Positions 38,435 through 47,845 of a DNA stretch of 64,000 nucleotides are shown piece after piece. The stretch lies in assembly GCF_001183985.1 (NCBI RefSeq), contig NZ_LFZW01000001.1, forward strand, positions 3,152,059 through 3,216,058, in the 5' to 3' direction. Source of the stretch: Peribacillus loiseleuriae. GTDB lineage: Bacteria > Bacillota > Bacilli > Bacillales > DSM-1321. The notes below the pieces were generated by a model. It saw only the letters and a program-made list of their open reading frames with translations. It made no database searches and was not told the DNA's origin. Numbering within the stretch: position 1 is the first letter of the stretch; the number at the start of each line of letters is the position of its first letter. Both the position numbers and the translations under genes were made by a program.

Positions 38435-39033
38435 CATTCTTCCCTCTTTCTATCTAGGTTCTTTCCTTTTGTCAGTTTAATAATTAGCCCTAAAATGAAA
38501 TCAATCGTGAAATGCATACTAATCGTCACATATAAATTACCTGTCATTTCAAAAATGAAACCAATAAAAAAGCTTAATAAAATAATATTGATGAATAAAA
38601 ATGGATGAAATAAGTAGCGATAATGAACAAGAGCAAAGAGAACACTTGTCCATATTAAGCCAATATGAGTTTGTAATACACCTCTAAATAGAAGTTCCTC
38701 ACTTATTGCAACCAATAATGCGACCACGGCAATCATCGGGCATGACAAACTAGTGAAGATTCTTTCATTGATTCCCCCATCATTGTGATAAGCTTCTGGC
38801 AGTCGTTTCATCATCACTAAATCCAGCAAAACAACAATGAGTCCTGCACTAACTCCGATATAAATTATTTTCCATTCCATTCGAAAAAGCTTCATGAAGG
38901 ATGAATAATAATCAAACAGAATGATCCCAAGTATGGCGGAAATGACCAAAAGCAGAATTTGTGTTAAAAATAACTGCTTATGTAGCTCATGATTGGAAAG
39001 CCGCGCAATGAGCTCAGCTTGTTTGTTCTTCAT
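38434..39033 (-). CDS. ypbD: YpbD, CPBP-family intramembrane protease
   Basis: A 199-residue membrane protein with about six segments and the CPBP/Abi motif EELLFRGVLQ near 125 (paired glutamates and arginine), a histidine in ALVHYRY, and a third histidine in SMHFTIDF near the end. These residues are expected for a glutamate-type intramembrane protease such as Rce1. It starts 20 bases inside recQ and ends overlapping ypbE, so the three form one tight unit. Substrate unknown. Confidence 0.88.
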   Translation of the reverse strand: MKNKQAELIARLSNHELHKQLFLTQILLLVISAILGIILFDYYSSFMKLFRMEWKIIYIGVSAGLIVVLLDLVMMKRLPEAYHNDGGINERIFTSLSCPMIAVVALLVAISEELLFRGVLQTHIGLIWTSVLFALVHYRYLFHPFLFINIILLSFFIGFIFEMTGNLYVTISMHFTIDFILGLIIKLTKGKNLDRKREE

Positions 39034-40540
39034 TAGTTTTTGCTTCTCCTATCAAAATGGCAGCCAATTCCTGCCTCCATGTTTTTTTCAACTCTTTAAC
39101 CTCTAGATCATCATGTGGTAAGGATGCTAAAAGCTCATCCGTCACCACTCCACAACGGTCACAGCATGTTTGATTTTTTTCTGTCAGCGCCACATCAAAG
39201 TAAGACAGAATATTTACCCGTCTGCAGCAAGAAACAGAAACCCAACGAAAGAAACGCTCAAGTTTATTTTGATTTTCAATCCTTCTCGCTTTAGAAATTC
39301 CCTTTAACTTCTCAGTTATCATAAACTGATCTTCATATTCAAATTCTTTTACAAAATGCGTAATCCATCTCCACTGCACATCTGTTAAAGCATACATTTC
39401 TCTTAATTCTATTTCTTGTTTCGGTTCAATATTCCAGATCCCCGCTTCAAGTATATGAAGAGATGCCAAAGTCTCTTCAATTTGATAAAACGTAGGCAAC
39501 TGCTGCTCTGCTAGATGGAGTGGTAACCCTTCATCACCGTCACAATACAATAGGATGGCTGCACTTTGCTTTCCGTCACGGCCTGCTCTGCCTATTTCCT
39601 GTAAATAAGCTTCCATCCCTCCTGGCAAATGAAAATGAATAACGACTCTTACATTATTTTTATTCACACCCATACCAAATGCAGACGTCGCACAAATGAT
39701 ACGTAATTGTCCATGGAGAAACTGCTGTTGAATCAGCATCCTTTGCTCCTGTTCCATACCCCCGTGATAATAATCAATATCCTTAACACCATTTTCTTGT
39801 AAAAATCTCGTAACTGATTCTGCCGCTTTCTTACTTGAAAAGTAAATAATCCCTGAGCCATCGAAGCTATTCACCAATTCCTTGAGCCTTGCAAGTTTTT
39901 CATCATACGAAGAGTGCTCCTCGACAATATAAGCAATATTACTGCGGTCTACGGAAGTAATGACTTCATTTGGATGTTCAAGTTTCAGCTTTTCTTTAAT
40001 ATCTGCTTGAACCGTTTTTGTAGCAGTTGCCGTCAATGCCAACGTAAGCGGATTATTCAATTTACTCCTTATATTTCCTAAGTTCAAGTAATCCGTTCTG
40101 AAATCATACCCCCATTGTGAAATACAATGCGCTTCATCAATGACGAACAATCCAATTTCAAGCTTTTGCAACCGTTCGATAATACGAGGAATGGCAAGCA
40201 TTTCGGGCGATAAGTAAATAAAGCGATACGAGTCTAAACGCTCAATCGCTTCCCTTTTTTGAACCGAGGTCAAAAATGAATTCAGTGTAATTACGCTTTT
40301 TTCGCCTCGCATTTTAAGCTGCTCTGCTTGGTCCTGCATAAGTGAAAGTAAAGGCGAAACAATTATAACTACTTTATTTAATACATAGGATGGGAGCTGA
40401 TAGCATAATGATTTCCCAGAACCAGTTGGTAACATTGCCAATGTATGATTGCCCTCAAGTAGAGAATCGATAACCTCTTTTTGACCGGGACGAAACGTGC
40501 TATACCCAAACTGTTTGACTAAAATTTCTTCTACGTTCAC
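39014..40540 (-). CDS. recQ: RecQ-family DNA helicase (short form)
   Basis: A 508-residue ATP-dependent 3'-5' helicase. Motifs in order: Q-motif FRPGQ, Walker A LPTGSGKS near 40, DEAHCISQWG (box II), TATAT, then GIIYFSSKK, GGM, CATSAFGMGVNK and QEIGRAGRDG. A zinc-binding region with CCRR and CCDRCG follows. The C-terminal HRDC domain of long RecQ is absent, as in YpbC of B. subtilis, which is called RecQ there. The start is GTG 40540, overlapping the ypbB stop (GTGA), so translational coupling with ypbB is likely. Confidence 0.94.
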   Translation of the reverse strand: MNVEEILVKQFGYSTFRPGQKEVIDSLLEGNHTLAMLPTGSGKSLCYQLPSYVLNKVVIIVSPLLSLMQDQAEQLKMRGEKSVITLNSFLTSVQKREAIERLDSYRFIYLSPEMLAIPRIIERLQKLEIGLFVIDEAHCISQWGYDFRTDYLNLGNIRSKLNNPLTLALTATATKTVQADIKEKLKLEHPNEVITSVDRSNIAYIVEEHSSYDEKLARLKELVNSFDGSGIIYFSSKKAAESVTRFLQENGVKDIDYYHGGMEQEQRMLIQQQFLHGQLRIICATSAFGMGVNKNNVRVVIHFHLPGGMEAYLQEIGRAGRDGKQSAAILLYCDGDEGLPLHLAEQQLPTFYQIEETLASLHILEAGIWNIEPKQEIELREMYALTDVQWRWITHFVKEFEYEDQFMITEKLKGISKARRIENQNKLERFFRWVSVSCCRRVNILSYFDVALTEKNQTCCDRCGVVTDELLASLPHDDLEVKELKKTWRQELAAILIGEAKTNEEQTS

Positions 40541-41616
40541 TGATCATCACCTGCTTTTGCCAGGACAAGGCGGATTTGAAAAAAGCTGATTTCATCATTG
40601 GCCACGATTTCTTTAATAGCACGTAATTGTTTCGTTCGGCTCGTTTTAGAAGCTATTCTTATTACTTCTTCAATTTTTTGAGACATAAAGCGCGAAATAT
40701 TAAACAGTGGATCAGAGTAAGCGAGCTCCACAATATGATCTTCAATTGTACTTCGCTTCAATCTTCGAATAAAGGCAATCTCTTCTAACGATTTGCCTGT
40801 CTGTAAATACTTTAAAGTCATTTGCGTCGAGTTAGTTAACTGAGTGTGAGAATTGCCTTGAATATCTTTAATAATGCTATATAAATAAGGATACTGCACA
40901 GATGAATCATCAAATTCCTGTAACATAAAATGAATCGTTCCGAGAAATAAGTACCGCACATACCATTCGTCTTCATGTAATTCTTTGCTAATTTGCGAAT
41001 AAGTACTTCCTATGCGATGAATACCTGTTAATCTTTTTACAAAAATGGCTCGTTCCTTTTCAGGTCTCTTTTCTAAAAGAGTAGATAATTCGTCAAATAA
41101 ATGACGGCCAATTTCCACTCTATTTTGCCGATTTTGGGCTAAATACCGTTTTACCCATGTTTGTGTTTGGAAATTCCGTTGAATCGGATAGAAACGATTT
41201 TGCTTGTGAATAATATGTGATATAGTTTGAATCAAGAGGCTTAATCTACTCCAATACGGTTGGGTACGATTTTGAAATCTGAATCCATTCAAAGTTTCTG
41301 GGAATGGGTACTTTTTCACATGCTGTTGTAGTAGTTCTTGACCGATTGAGGTTATCAGATAATAGCCATTTTGAGGTAATACAATAAGTAGCCCTGATTG
41401 AAGCAGTTTATCTACAGTTATTTCAAGCTGTCTTCTCGTTATATCAGGTAATGTACCTAACAGGTTCGTTAGTCCAAACAGATGAACATCTTGAATCGTT
41501 TGAGATGACTTTTTCCCCTTTAGCATATGCAAAATAGCGTAAACAGAGCGTTCACCGTTAAAAATACGAATACAATATAGGACGATCATTTCAAAGTAAT
41601 TTTGCATTTTATACAT
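40537..41616 (-). CDS. ypbB: YpbB, helix-turn-helix protein linked to recQ
   Basis: A 359-residue protein. The block KGKKSSQTIQDVHLFGL is typical of YpbB. A C-terminal helix-turn-helix-like segment (TGKSLEEIAFIRRLKRSTIEDHIVEL) resembles the helicase-associated HTH_40 domain, which in many bacteria is fused to RecQ. This and the overlapping stop/start suggest a physical or functional link to RecQ. ATG 41616 has a weak AAGG site; ATG 41607 is possible. Biochemical role unknown. Confidence 0.85.
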   Translation of the reverse strand: MYKMQNYFEMIVLYCIRIFNGERSVYAILHMLKGKKSSQTIQDVHLFGLTNLLGTLPDITRRQLEITVDKLLQSGLLIVLPQNGYYLITSIGQELLQQHVKKYPFPETLNGFRFQNRTQPYWSRLSLLIQTISHIIHKQNRFYPIQRNFQTQTWVKRYLAQNRQNRVEIGRHLFDELSTLLEKRPEKERAIFVKRLTGIHRIGSTYSQISKELHEDEWYVRYLFLGTIHFMLQEFDDSSVQYPYLYSIIKDIQGNSHTQLTNSTQMTLKYLQTGKSLEEIAFIRRLKRSTIEDHIVELAYSDPLFNISRFMSQKIEEVIRIASKTSRTKQLRAIKEIVANDEISFFQIRLVLAKAGDDQ

Positions 41617-41853
41617 TCACAACCTTGTTATAATCTTTACCTCTTATCATTGTACCAAAACATTGAAGCCTATTGGTTATGAAACCTGATTGATTTATAA
41701 AAAATTGGTCATTTTTTTGAATATCAATAATAATTTTGTCACAATATCCTATTAATATCGTTTGACAAAACCTGATATAAAAAGTGTTTTCATTACATTT
41801 ATATTGAAAATTTCTACATTCAGTTTTACAATAAGGAAGTATGAAGGGCATGA

Positions 41854-42150
<297 letters not shown>

Positions 42151-42182
42151 GTACAAATAAGAGCAAACAACTCTATACTATT

Positions 42183-42224
42183 TTGAAAAACTCCACCTTG
42201 TATATGTAAGGTGGAGTTTTTCAA
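42183..42224 (+). terminator. Terminator after fer
   Basis: A perfect 17-base inverted repeat, TTGAAAAACTCCACCTT and AAGGTGGAGTTTTTCAA, with an 8-base loop. It can act in both directions. Confidence 0.9.
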
Positions 42225-42250
42225 AGTAATTATTAATCAATGTTGTTAAT

Positions 42251-42302
42251 GAAAAAGAGGCTGCCGCAATAGGTCAGGCCCTGTTATGACATCCTCTTTT
42301 CA
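42251..42302 (-). repeat. Short terminator-like palindrome, family C-like, after ribU
   Basis: GAAAAAGAGGCTGCCGCAAT and TTATGACATCCTCTTTTC pair mainly through AAAAGAGG/CCTCTTTT, with GGTCAGGCCC inside. The ends resemble the outer arms of the palindromes at 400 and 16180. It lies at the convergent 3' ends of fer and ribU and probably terminates ribU. Confidence 0.6.
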
Positions 42303-42312
42303 CCTATTCGCT

Positions 42313-42894
42313 TCAACCATTATGAGATAATGCTTGTTTATGAATCCATGTTTTCATTCTAATATAAAGCAGCGTAAATACGATTGTAATCAATCCACCC
42401 TTCAAAATGTTGAATGGAAGAATTGCAGTTGTAACAAATTGTCTTGTTTCCTGAGATGACATCGCATCCCAGTTCATAAATAACGTATACGCTGGAAGAA
42501 CCACATAATAATTTAGCACGCTCATTAACAAGGACATGATAATAGTACCCATAACTAAAGCAATTGTCATTCCGTGTTTTGAATTTAACTTCTTAAAGAT
42601 ATAATAAGTTGGCAGAACGAATAGTATTCCAGCTACAAAGTTAGCAATATGCCCTACAGGAACACCCGTCGGACTTCCAATCATGACAAAATCCAATATA
42701 TTTTTCAGCAATTCAACTATAATCCCTGCGACAGGGCCGAAAATCAGCGCAGCTATTATCGCGGGAATATCACTGAAATCAATCTTTAAAAACGGCGGTA
42801 AACCAGGAAATGGAAAATTCAATACCATTAACACATAAGAAATACTCCCCAGCATTGCCAAAATGACCAGCTTCTTTACATTGTACACCTTCAT
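42313..42894 (-). CDS. ribU: Riboflavin transporter RibU (ECF S component)
   Basis: RibU (YpaA) is the substrate-binding membrane subunit that works with the shared ECF energy-coupling module to import riboflavin. The protein of about 193 residues has six hydrophobic segments and the family blocks FPFPGLPPFLKIDFSDIPAII and GPVAGIIVELLKNILDF. The start at 42894 (MKVYNVKKLV) has AAGGAGAG upstream; the open frame runs 25 codons further into the leader but without support. Preceded by an FMN riboswitch, so expression falls when FMN is high. Confidence 0.95.
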   Translation of the reverse strand: MKVYNVKKLVILAMLGSISYVLMVLNFPFPGLPPFLKIDFSDIPAIIAALIFGPVAGIIVELLKNILDFVMIGSPTGVPVGHIANFVAGILFVLPTYYIFKKLNSKHGMTIALVMGTIIMSLLMSVLNYYVVLPAYTLFMNWDAMSSQETRQFVTTAILPFNILKGGLITIVFTLLYIRMKTWIHKQALSHNG

Positions 42895-43067
42895 AGATCT
42901 CTCTCCTTCTTTTTTGTGATCTACCCCACGAAAAAGAGGATTGGTTCCATCGAAATTATTTGCGCCCATTCAAATACCCTTTAATTCATAGAACTAAAGG
43001 GAGCTTTAAAGGTATCGTCAAATAAACGTTCAATTCAAGTAAATTTGAACATTTCTCAAGAGACCTC

Positions 43068-43192
43068 CATCTTCTCCCATCCAGACTATACTGTCGGCTT
43101 TGGATTCTCACCAAATCAACCCGAAGGCTCGCGGGCTTTGAAGGTGTCCCTTCATCACCGCCGGTGGGGAATTACACCCCGCCCCGAAGATA
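43068..43192 (-). promoter_or_regulatory. FMN riboswitch (RFN element) upstream of ribU
   Basis: On the minus strand the conserved pieces appear in order: ATCTTCGGGGCGGGGTG, TTCCCCACCGGCGGTGATG, AGCCCGCGAGCC, GGTGAGAATCC and GCCGACAGTATAGTCTGG, then GGATGGGAGAAGA closing stem P1. This is the RFN aptamer that binds FMN. Downstream a CCCTTTA/TAAAGGG hairpin (about 42978-43003) and a GTTCAA/TTGAAC hairpin could be parts of the expression platform. A classic T run is not obvious, so the mode (termination or start-site sequestration) is undecided. Confidence 0.96.
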
Positions 43193-43865
43193 GACCTATT
43201 CGATTTTTTTCCGTTTCCAAAACGTGTTCCAAGCAGGACGATACAAGTAGTAGTTTATGCGACCAGATTATCCTCTGTTACCTATCTTAAGATTGATAAC
43301 GAGCGGCTACTAATCTATTTCACATACATTCTCAAATATTCATACTGCCTTGATTGGTTTTAATTTAACATCGAATGGAATAAAAAGCAAGGATTTAAAT
43401 TTGCATCATGACCGAATGAATGTTAAGTAATTAAATCCTCTTCGTTTTTAACTTGGGACATTTTCTAAATAGGGACATTATTATTTTTCTCTGATTCTCT
43501 AAAAAACGAGCGATACAAAAATTCCATATTGAAAAATGGCTCAACACCAAAGTCTGTTCTTGACATAAAAAACAACTTTGTACATTCAATCCAACTTGTT
43601 ATAAACAAAGGGATTTACTAAGGTGCTAGGATGAACAGAACGTAAGTTAGTTTCGTCAAGTACATGTTTTGGTGAAGACCCTGAAAAATTGTAATAAAAA
43701 TTCGTTGCTATTTTATTATTGGATCTAAATATGTTCATACTCGGGGTATTTGAGAAAAAGCAAAAAATATTGCACACTCTCATCATTTTTCTCAAATTGA
43801 CACTTGTATATCCATCCTGTAAAATTAACTGAAATTTAAGAAAATTATTTCATGGGTGGTGTTTT
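43193..43865. other. Divergent spacer ribU-serA
   Basis: This spacer holds the ribU transcription start region and the serA promoter (43797-43825). A 69-codon minus frame at 43586-43795 has no ribosome binding site or recognisable similarity and is not called. The middle part, about 43400-43780, shows nothing I can name. Confidence 0.55.
43797..43825 (+). promoter_or_regulatory. SigA-type promoter of serA
   Basis: TTGACA at 43797-43802 and TAAAAT at 43820-43825 are separated by exactly 17 bases, close to the consensus. The start of transcription would be near 43832, giving a leader of about 34 bases before the serA ATG. Confidence 0.7.
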
Positions 43866-45443
43866 ATGTTGTTTCAGATCTTAGTAGCAGACGCAATTAA
43901 ACCAGAGGGACTAGGACCATTATTAGAAGCGCCATTGGTGAATCTAATTGAAAAAACTGTAGAAGAAGCAAAAAATGTACTTCATGAAATTGATGCAATC
44001 CTCGTTAGAAGCGCAACAACAGTAACTGAAGAATTAATTTCTTCTATGCCAAATCTTAAAATCATTGCCCGTGCTGGAGTCGGGATCGATAATATCGACG
44101 TACCCGCTGCTACTAAACGTGGAATCGTCGTTGTTAATGCGCCAGATGGAAATACAATATCTACAGCTGAGCACACTTTTGCCATGATGGCTTCTTTAAT
44201 GCGCCATATTCCTCAAGCTCATGCTTCACTTAAGAATGGGGAATGGAGACGATCTTCTTTTACAGGTACAGAACTTTATGGGAAAAGCCTAGGAATTGTC
44301 GGTATGGGCAGAATCGGTAGTGAAATCGTGAAACGTGCAAAAGTTTTCGGGATGGACGTACTCGTCTATGATCCTTTCTTAACGACAGATCGGGCGAAGA
44401 AAATGGGAGTTACTTCGCTTGACCTGGCAAAACTACTAACCTTGGCTGATATTATCACGGTACATACCCCTCTTACACCAGAAACAAGAGGCATTATTAA
44501 TAAAGATAATTTATTAACATGTAAAAAAGGTGTTTATCTATTAAATTGTGCTAGAGGCGGCATTATTAATGAAGATGATTTGTACGAATTAATTGTCATA
44601 GGGCATGTTGCTGGTGCTGCTATTGATGTTTTTGCAGAAGAACCGCCACTAGGGCATAAGTTACTCGAACTTGATTCAGTTATTGCGACACCTCACCTTG
44701 GGGCATCTACCAAAGAAGCGCAATTAAATGTTGCTACTCAAGTTGCCCAGGAAGTTCTATCTTTCCTTACTGGCAAACCTGTCACGAGTTCTATCAATCT
44801 TCCGGCGATATCCAAAGAAGTTTTTGCGAAGGTTCAACCTTTTTATGAACTAGTAAAACAGATGGGATCTATTATCAGTCAAAGTATGCCTGAGGGAATT
44901 CATGAAATCTCAGTGAATTATGCAGGTGAGGCATTGGATTTTGATACAAGTATTTTGACAAAAAGCTTGTTATCTGGGTTCTTCAAGCCCAGATTAGATG
45001 TCCCCGTTAATGAGGTCAATGCTCTTTTGATTGCTAAAGAACGTGGACTGACAATAGGCGAAAAGACTTCCCACGATACGTTTGGGTACAGTAACTTAAT
45101 TACTGTTACAGCCAAGGGAGATAACAAACAACTTGATATTAGTGGAACTTATGTGGAGAACTATGGTTCACGCATCGTTCGTTTAAATGATTTCACAATC
45201 GATTTCCACCCTGAAGGAAATCTGCTGTATGTACAGCATATGGATCGCCCAGGGGTCATTGGGCGGGTTGGTAAAATTCTCGGTGACCATGGTGAGAACA
45301 TCGCGACCATGCAAGTCGGTCGTAAACAAGCTGGTGGAGAAGCCATCATGGTTCTCTCTTTTGATAATCCTTTAAGTGATGACATGCTAGAGAAACTAAA
45401 ACAACTCGAGGATATTACATTCTTATATCGAATCACGTTATAG
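43866..45443 (+). CDS. serA: D-3-phosphoglycerate dehydrogenase
   Basis: SerA oxidises 3-phosphoglycerate to start serine synthesis. The 525 residues are of the long type. Substrate and NAD domains carry GRAGVGxD-like ARAGVGIDNID, LGIVGMGRIGSEI near 145, NCARGGIINE, and the catalytic histidine in TPHLGASTKEAQ. An intervening domain and a C-terminal ACT domain (HMDRPGVIGRVGKILGDHGENIATMQVGR) follow; the ACT domain commonly gives serine feedback. ATG 43866 has GGGTGGTG upstream. It is one of few plus-strand genes. Transcription ends at the palindrome 45469-45591. Confidence 0.96.
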   Translation: MLFQILVADAIKPEGLGPLLEAPLVNLIEKTVEEAKNVLHEIDAILVRSATTVTEELISSMPNLKIIARAGVGIDNIDVPAATKRGIVVVNAPDGNTISTAEHTFAMMASLMRHIPQAHASLKNGEWRRSSFTGTELYGKSLGIVGMGRIGSEIVKRAKVFGMDVLVYDPFLTTDRAKKMGVTSLDLAKLLTLADIITVHTPLTPETRGIINKDNLLTCKKGVYLLNCARGGIINEDDLYELIVIGHVAGAAIDVFAEEPPLGHKLLELDSVIATPHLGASTKEAQLNVATQVAQEVLSFLTGKPVTSSINLPAISKEVFAKVQPFYELVKQMGSIISQSMPEGIHEISVNYAGEALDFDTSILTKSLLSGFFKPRLDVPVNEVNALLIAKERGLTIGEKTSHDTFGYSNLITVTAKGDNKQLDISGTYVENYGSRIVRLNDFTIDFHPEGNLLYVQHMDRPGVIGRVGKILGDHGENIATMQVGRKQAGGEAIMVLSFDNPLSDDMLEKLKQLEDITFLYRITL

Positions 45444-45468
45444 TGAAGTAACTAAATATCGACGAATA

Positions 45469-45591
45469 AACAAAGAGGCTGTCCCATAACCAAATGGTCA
45501 AAACCCACCTTTATATCGTTTATATGACAGATACATGACAGATTAAACGGTGTATAGAGTGTGAGGTCTGACCATTTTGGGATTTCTTCTT
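45469..45591. repeat. Dispersed palindromic repeat, family C, copy 4
   Basis: It begins AAAGAGGCTGTCCCATAACC and ends near ACCATTTTGGGATTTCTTCT, with CCCACCTTTATATCGTTTAT and AAACGGTGTATAGA (45545-45558) inside, matching the copy at 400-530 closely in the same orientation. It lies at the serA 3' end, convergent with the small minus-strand ORF at 45645, and can serve as a terminator. Confidence 0.75.
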
Positions 45592-45644
45592 TTGCCAATT
45601 CATGAATCATATCGTGTAGTTACTCATAGTCAGAAACACAAAAT

Positions 45645-45803
45645 TCACATGAAGTATCCATATTTGTCCTTCACATTTTCGTTAAGATTCCTAGTAAAGA
45701 ATCCTTCGTCTACTTCATGTTTACCTTTCCCACCAATAAACATCAAACTGATACAAATTCCAAAAATCAACACGATCAATAAACGTTTTCCATAATCTAG
45801 CAT
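45645..45803 (-). CDS. Hypothetical 52-residue membrane-anchored protein
   Basis: ATG 45803 follows GAGGGG by about 7 bases. The peptide has a basic start (MLDYGKR), one hydrophobic segment (LLIVLIFGICISLMFIGG) and a hydrophilic, charged tail (KGKHEVDEGFFTRNLNENVK) ending YGYFM. I recognise no family. In B. subtilis this spot, between serA and rsiX, holds a 3-dehydroquinase gene, which is not here. A single-pass protein with the tail outside is plausible. Confidence 0.55.
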   Translation of the reverse strand: MLDYGKRLLIVLIFGICISLMFIGGKGKHEVDEGFFTRNLNENVKDKYGYFM

Positions 45804-46137
45804 ATTTATCCCCTCACACCGATTTCATTAACCCTCTATTTGTATGAGATATAATTGAAATGTAGACCACTTAGTTCATTTTTTATTCCGGATCTACAAA
45901 GTTGTAATCTCCCAATTGGTGAAAGTCAGTGAAACCTACCGTGAGTTAAGCAGAGGTAAAGTTTTGTCCACAGATGTAGATTATACAGACGATGACATGA
46001 GGGACGACGTATTTAGTCTGTGTTCACTGAACCTTTGTATTCGTAGTGTCGATTTATCGAAGTGTTAACTGAAGATTTAGCGACTCTTGAACGGGACTAA
46101 CCATAAGTAGCGGATGAAAAAAACACTGATGGAAGTC
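45804..46137. other. Spacer before rsiX
   Basis: No called gene. A plus-strand frame of 69 codons (45859-46068) is stop-free and protein-like (it contains SQLVKVSETYRELSRG) but lacks a start codon and ribosome binding site near its beginning. It may be a gene scrap or chance. Confidence 0.4.
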
Positions 46138-47319
46138 TCACTTTATTCTATTTGGTGCGAGCGGAACCTGAATTGGCTCATTTAAATCAAACGAACCCAC
46201 ATGTTCAATTGTCGAATTCTGAATTTCAACGGTTTCAAATCCAAAATCCTTAGCCGTTAATAAAATAGCTTCTAAGGCTAACATATCCGATTTAGTGTTT
46301 TGCAGAATTGCCTCTTCTGCTAACACCACGGTTAATTGTTCTCCTTCGTCAAATACTTGTTTCCATATAAACTCTTTCGGTACTGACGAAGATATACCAT
46401 CTCCAGCTTGCGTGGTTTTTGTAACTTCTAATGCTTCTTCGATTCTTTCATAGCTCACATTAGTAGGTACGAGAAATTGTGGCGATTTTTTATCAAATTG
46501 ATAAGCTACATACGCTTTTTTCTCAATATGAGGAATATTATCTTCAGTTAGGTATCCCCTATGTGAAAATTCCGCACCTGGCATACCTTCTGTAGAATAC
46601 GTAATTTTGTCGATATTTTGATACTTCAACATGGTTATGAAAAGACTTTCTACATTCAAATCATTTTTAAGAAGTGAACTGTCTTTCGGAAAATCGATAT
46701 TTATCGTTTTTTCATTTTCACCTTCAGTTATTTTGATTCCATCTAGATCGAGTTCAGTAAGTCCGAGTGCAGCTACATCCAATTCTGATAGTGTCTGTAC
46801 CGTATTCTCTCCAAGCTGACCTTTTGCAAACTTATCTACAAGCCTTGTAACAGGTACAAAATAATTGACATTTCTTTTATCAAATAATGGAATGATAACA
46901 AGTGATTGGGTGGCAGAATCTATGTGATAAACGGAAATAGGTGTCACTTCTTGATTCGCTATGTCTACTTGTTCACCTTTTTCATTCATATCGATAGAAT
47001 CTGATGGAGCTTCTGTAGACTCTATTTTTTTATTTTGCAGTACTCTATACCCACTATCAGAATCACTTTTCACCTGTTCTATGGCTTTGTTTTCAAAACC
47101 TACATATTCATTTCGATTGTCTATCATGGACGCAGCAAGGATGCCAAGCAGGAAAATAGTGGCCATTGTTGCCAGAACAGGAATCCAATATCGTTGTTTA
47201 CGGCTTTCCTTCTTGATGATGTGCTGATAAATTTCTTGAGAGTCACGTTTATCCCGGATTTTCGGAAAATTTCTCAATAAGGTTTCAATTTCCTCATCAT
47301 TCCATTGGGATTTCTTCAT
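46138..47319 (-). CDS. rsiX: Anti-sigma factor RsiX
   Basis: RsiX is the single-pass membrane protein that holds SigX inactive. The 393-residue protein has a cytoplasmic N-terminal part (MKKSQWNDEEIETLLRNFPKI), one membrane segment near 47-67 (YWIPVLATMATIFLLGILAASM), and a long extracytoplasmic region with GerMN-like repeats (SLVIIPLFDKRNVNYFVPVTRLV, LDGIKITEGENEKTINIDF). The start at 47319 has GAGGAGGG upstream and lies inside the end of sigX, so the two are translationally coupled by a 23-base overlap. Confidence 0.93.
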   Translation of the reverse strand: MKKSQWNDEEIETLLRNFPKIRDKRDSQEIYQHIIKKESRKQRYWIPVLATMATIFLLGILAASMIDNRNEYVGFENKAIEQVKSDSDSGYRVLQNKKIESTEAPSDSIDMNEKGEQVDIANQEVTPISVYHIDSATQSLVIIPLFDKRNVNYFVPVTRLVDKFAKGQLGENTVQTLSELDVAALGLTELDLDGIKITEGENEKTINIDFPKDSSLLKNDLNVESLFITMLKYQNIDKITYSTEGMPGAEFSHRGYLTEDNIPHIEKKAYVAYQFDKKSPQFLVPTNVSYERIEEALEVTKTTQAGDGISSSVPKEFIWKQVFDEGEQLTVVLAEEAILQNTKSDMLALEAILLTAKDFGFETVEIQNSTIEHVGSFDLNEPIQVPLAPNRIK

Positions 47320-47845
47320 TGTGATGGCCCTCCTCTTCTGCATGATTCTGCATGTACTTCTTGATTGCTTTCAAGGCGCGATGCTGGGTTGTTTTCACTT
47401 TACTTTCGCTCCAATTTAATATCTCGGCTGTTTCAAAAATAGATAAACCTTGAATAAAACGGAGAATAATCACAGATTTCTGATTGACTGTGCATCGATT
47501 CAAACTGTGATAGATGAATTGCATCTCATCATTTAATAGTGCAATTTCTTCTGGAAGAGGATGATCATCCTTAAGCGGCTGCTTATCCCAATCAAAGTTG
47601 TCTAATAATCGTTGCTTCCATCCTTTTTGTTTTCTGAAGTGATCGATTGCTGTATTTTTCGCTATCGAATAAAGCCAAGTCTTTTGACTGCTTTTACCCT
47701 CAAAATGCTCATATGATTTAAGTACTCTTATATAAACCTCTTGTACTAGATCTTCAGCCGTTTCATGATTTTTCACCATATAAAATAAAAATTGATATAG
47801 TTCTTGATGATATTTGTCATATAATTCATCGAAAACGGAGTCCAT
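47297..47845 (-). CDS. sigX: ECF sigma factor SigX
   Basis: SigX directs genes for cell-surface modification and resistance to cationic peptides. The 182-residue protein has region 2 (FLFYMVKNHETAEDLVQEVYIRVLKSYEHFEG, then KTWLYSIAKNTAIDHFRKQ) and region 4 (QKSVIILRFIQGLSIFETAEILNWSESKVKTTQHRALKAIKKY). The start at 47845 (MDSVFDELYDKY) has GGAGGGGAGG upstream; the open frame is 25 codons longer but runs over its promoter. It is directly followed by rsiX and preceded by its own ECF-type promoter. Confidence 0.95.
   Translation of the reverse strand: MDSVFDELYDKYHQELYQFLFYMVKNHETAEDLVQEVYIRVLKSYEHFEGKSSQKTWLYSIAKNTAIDHFRKQKGWKQRLLDNFDWDKQPLKDDHPLPEEIALLNDEMQFIYHSLNRCTVNQKSVIILRFIQGLSIFETAEILNWSESKVKTTQHRALKAIKKYMQNHAEEEGHHNEEIPME

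Noticed and set aside
43586..43795. 69-codon minus-strand frame upstream of serA
   Set aside because: No ribosome binding site, unusual composition, and it reaches almost to the serA promoter.
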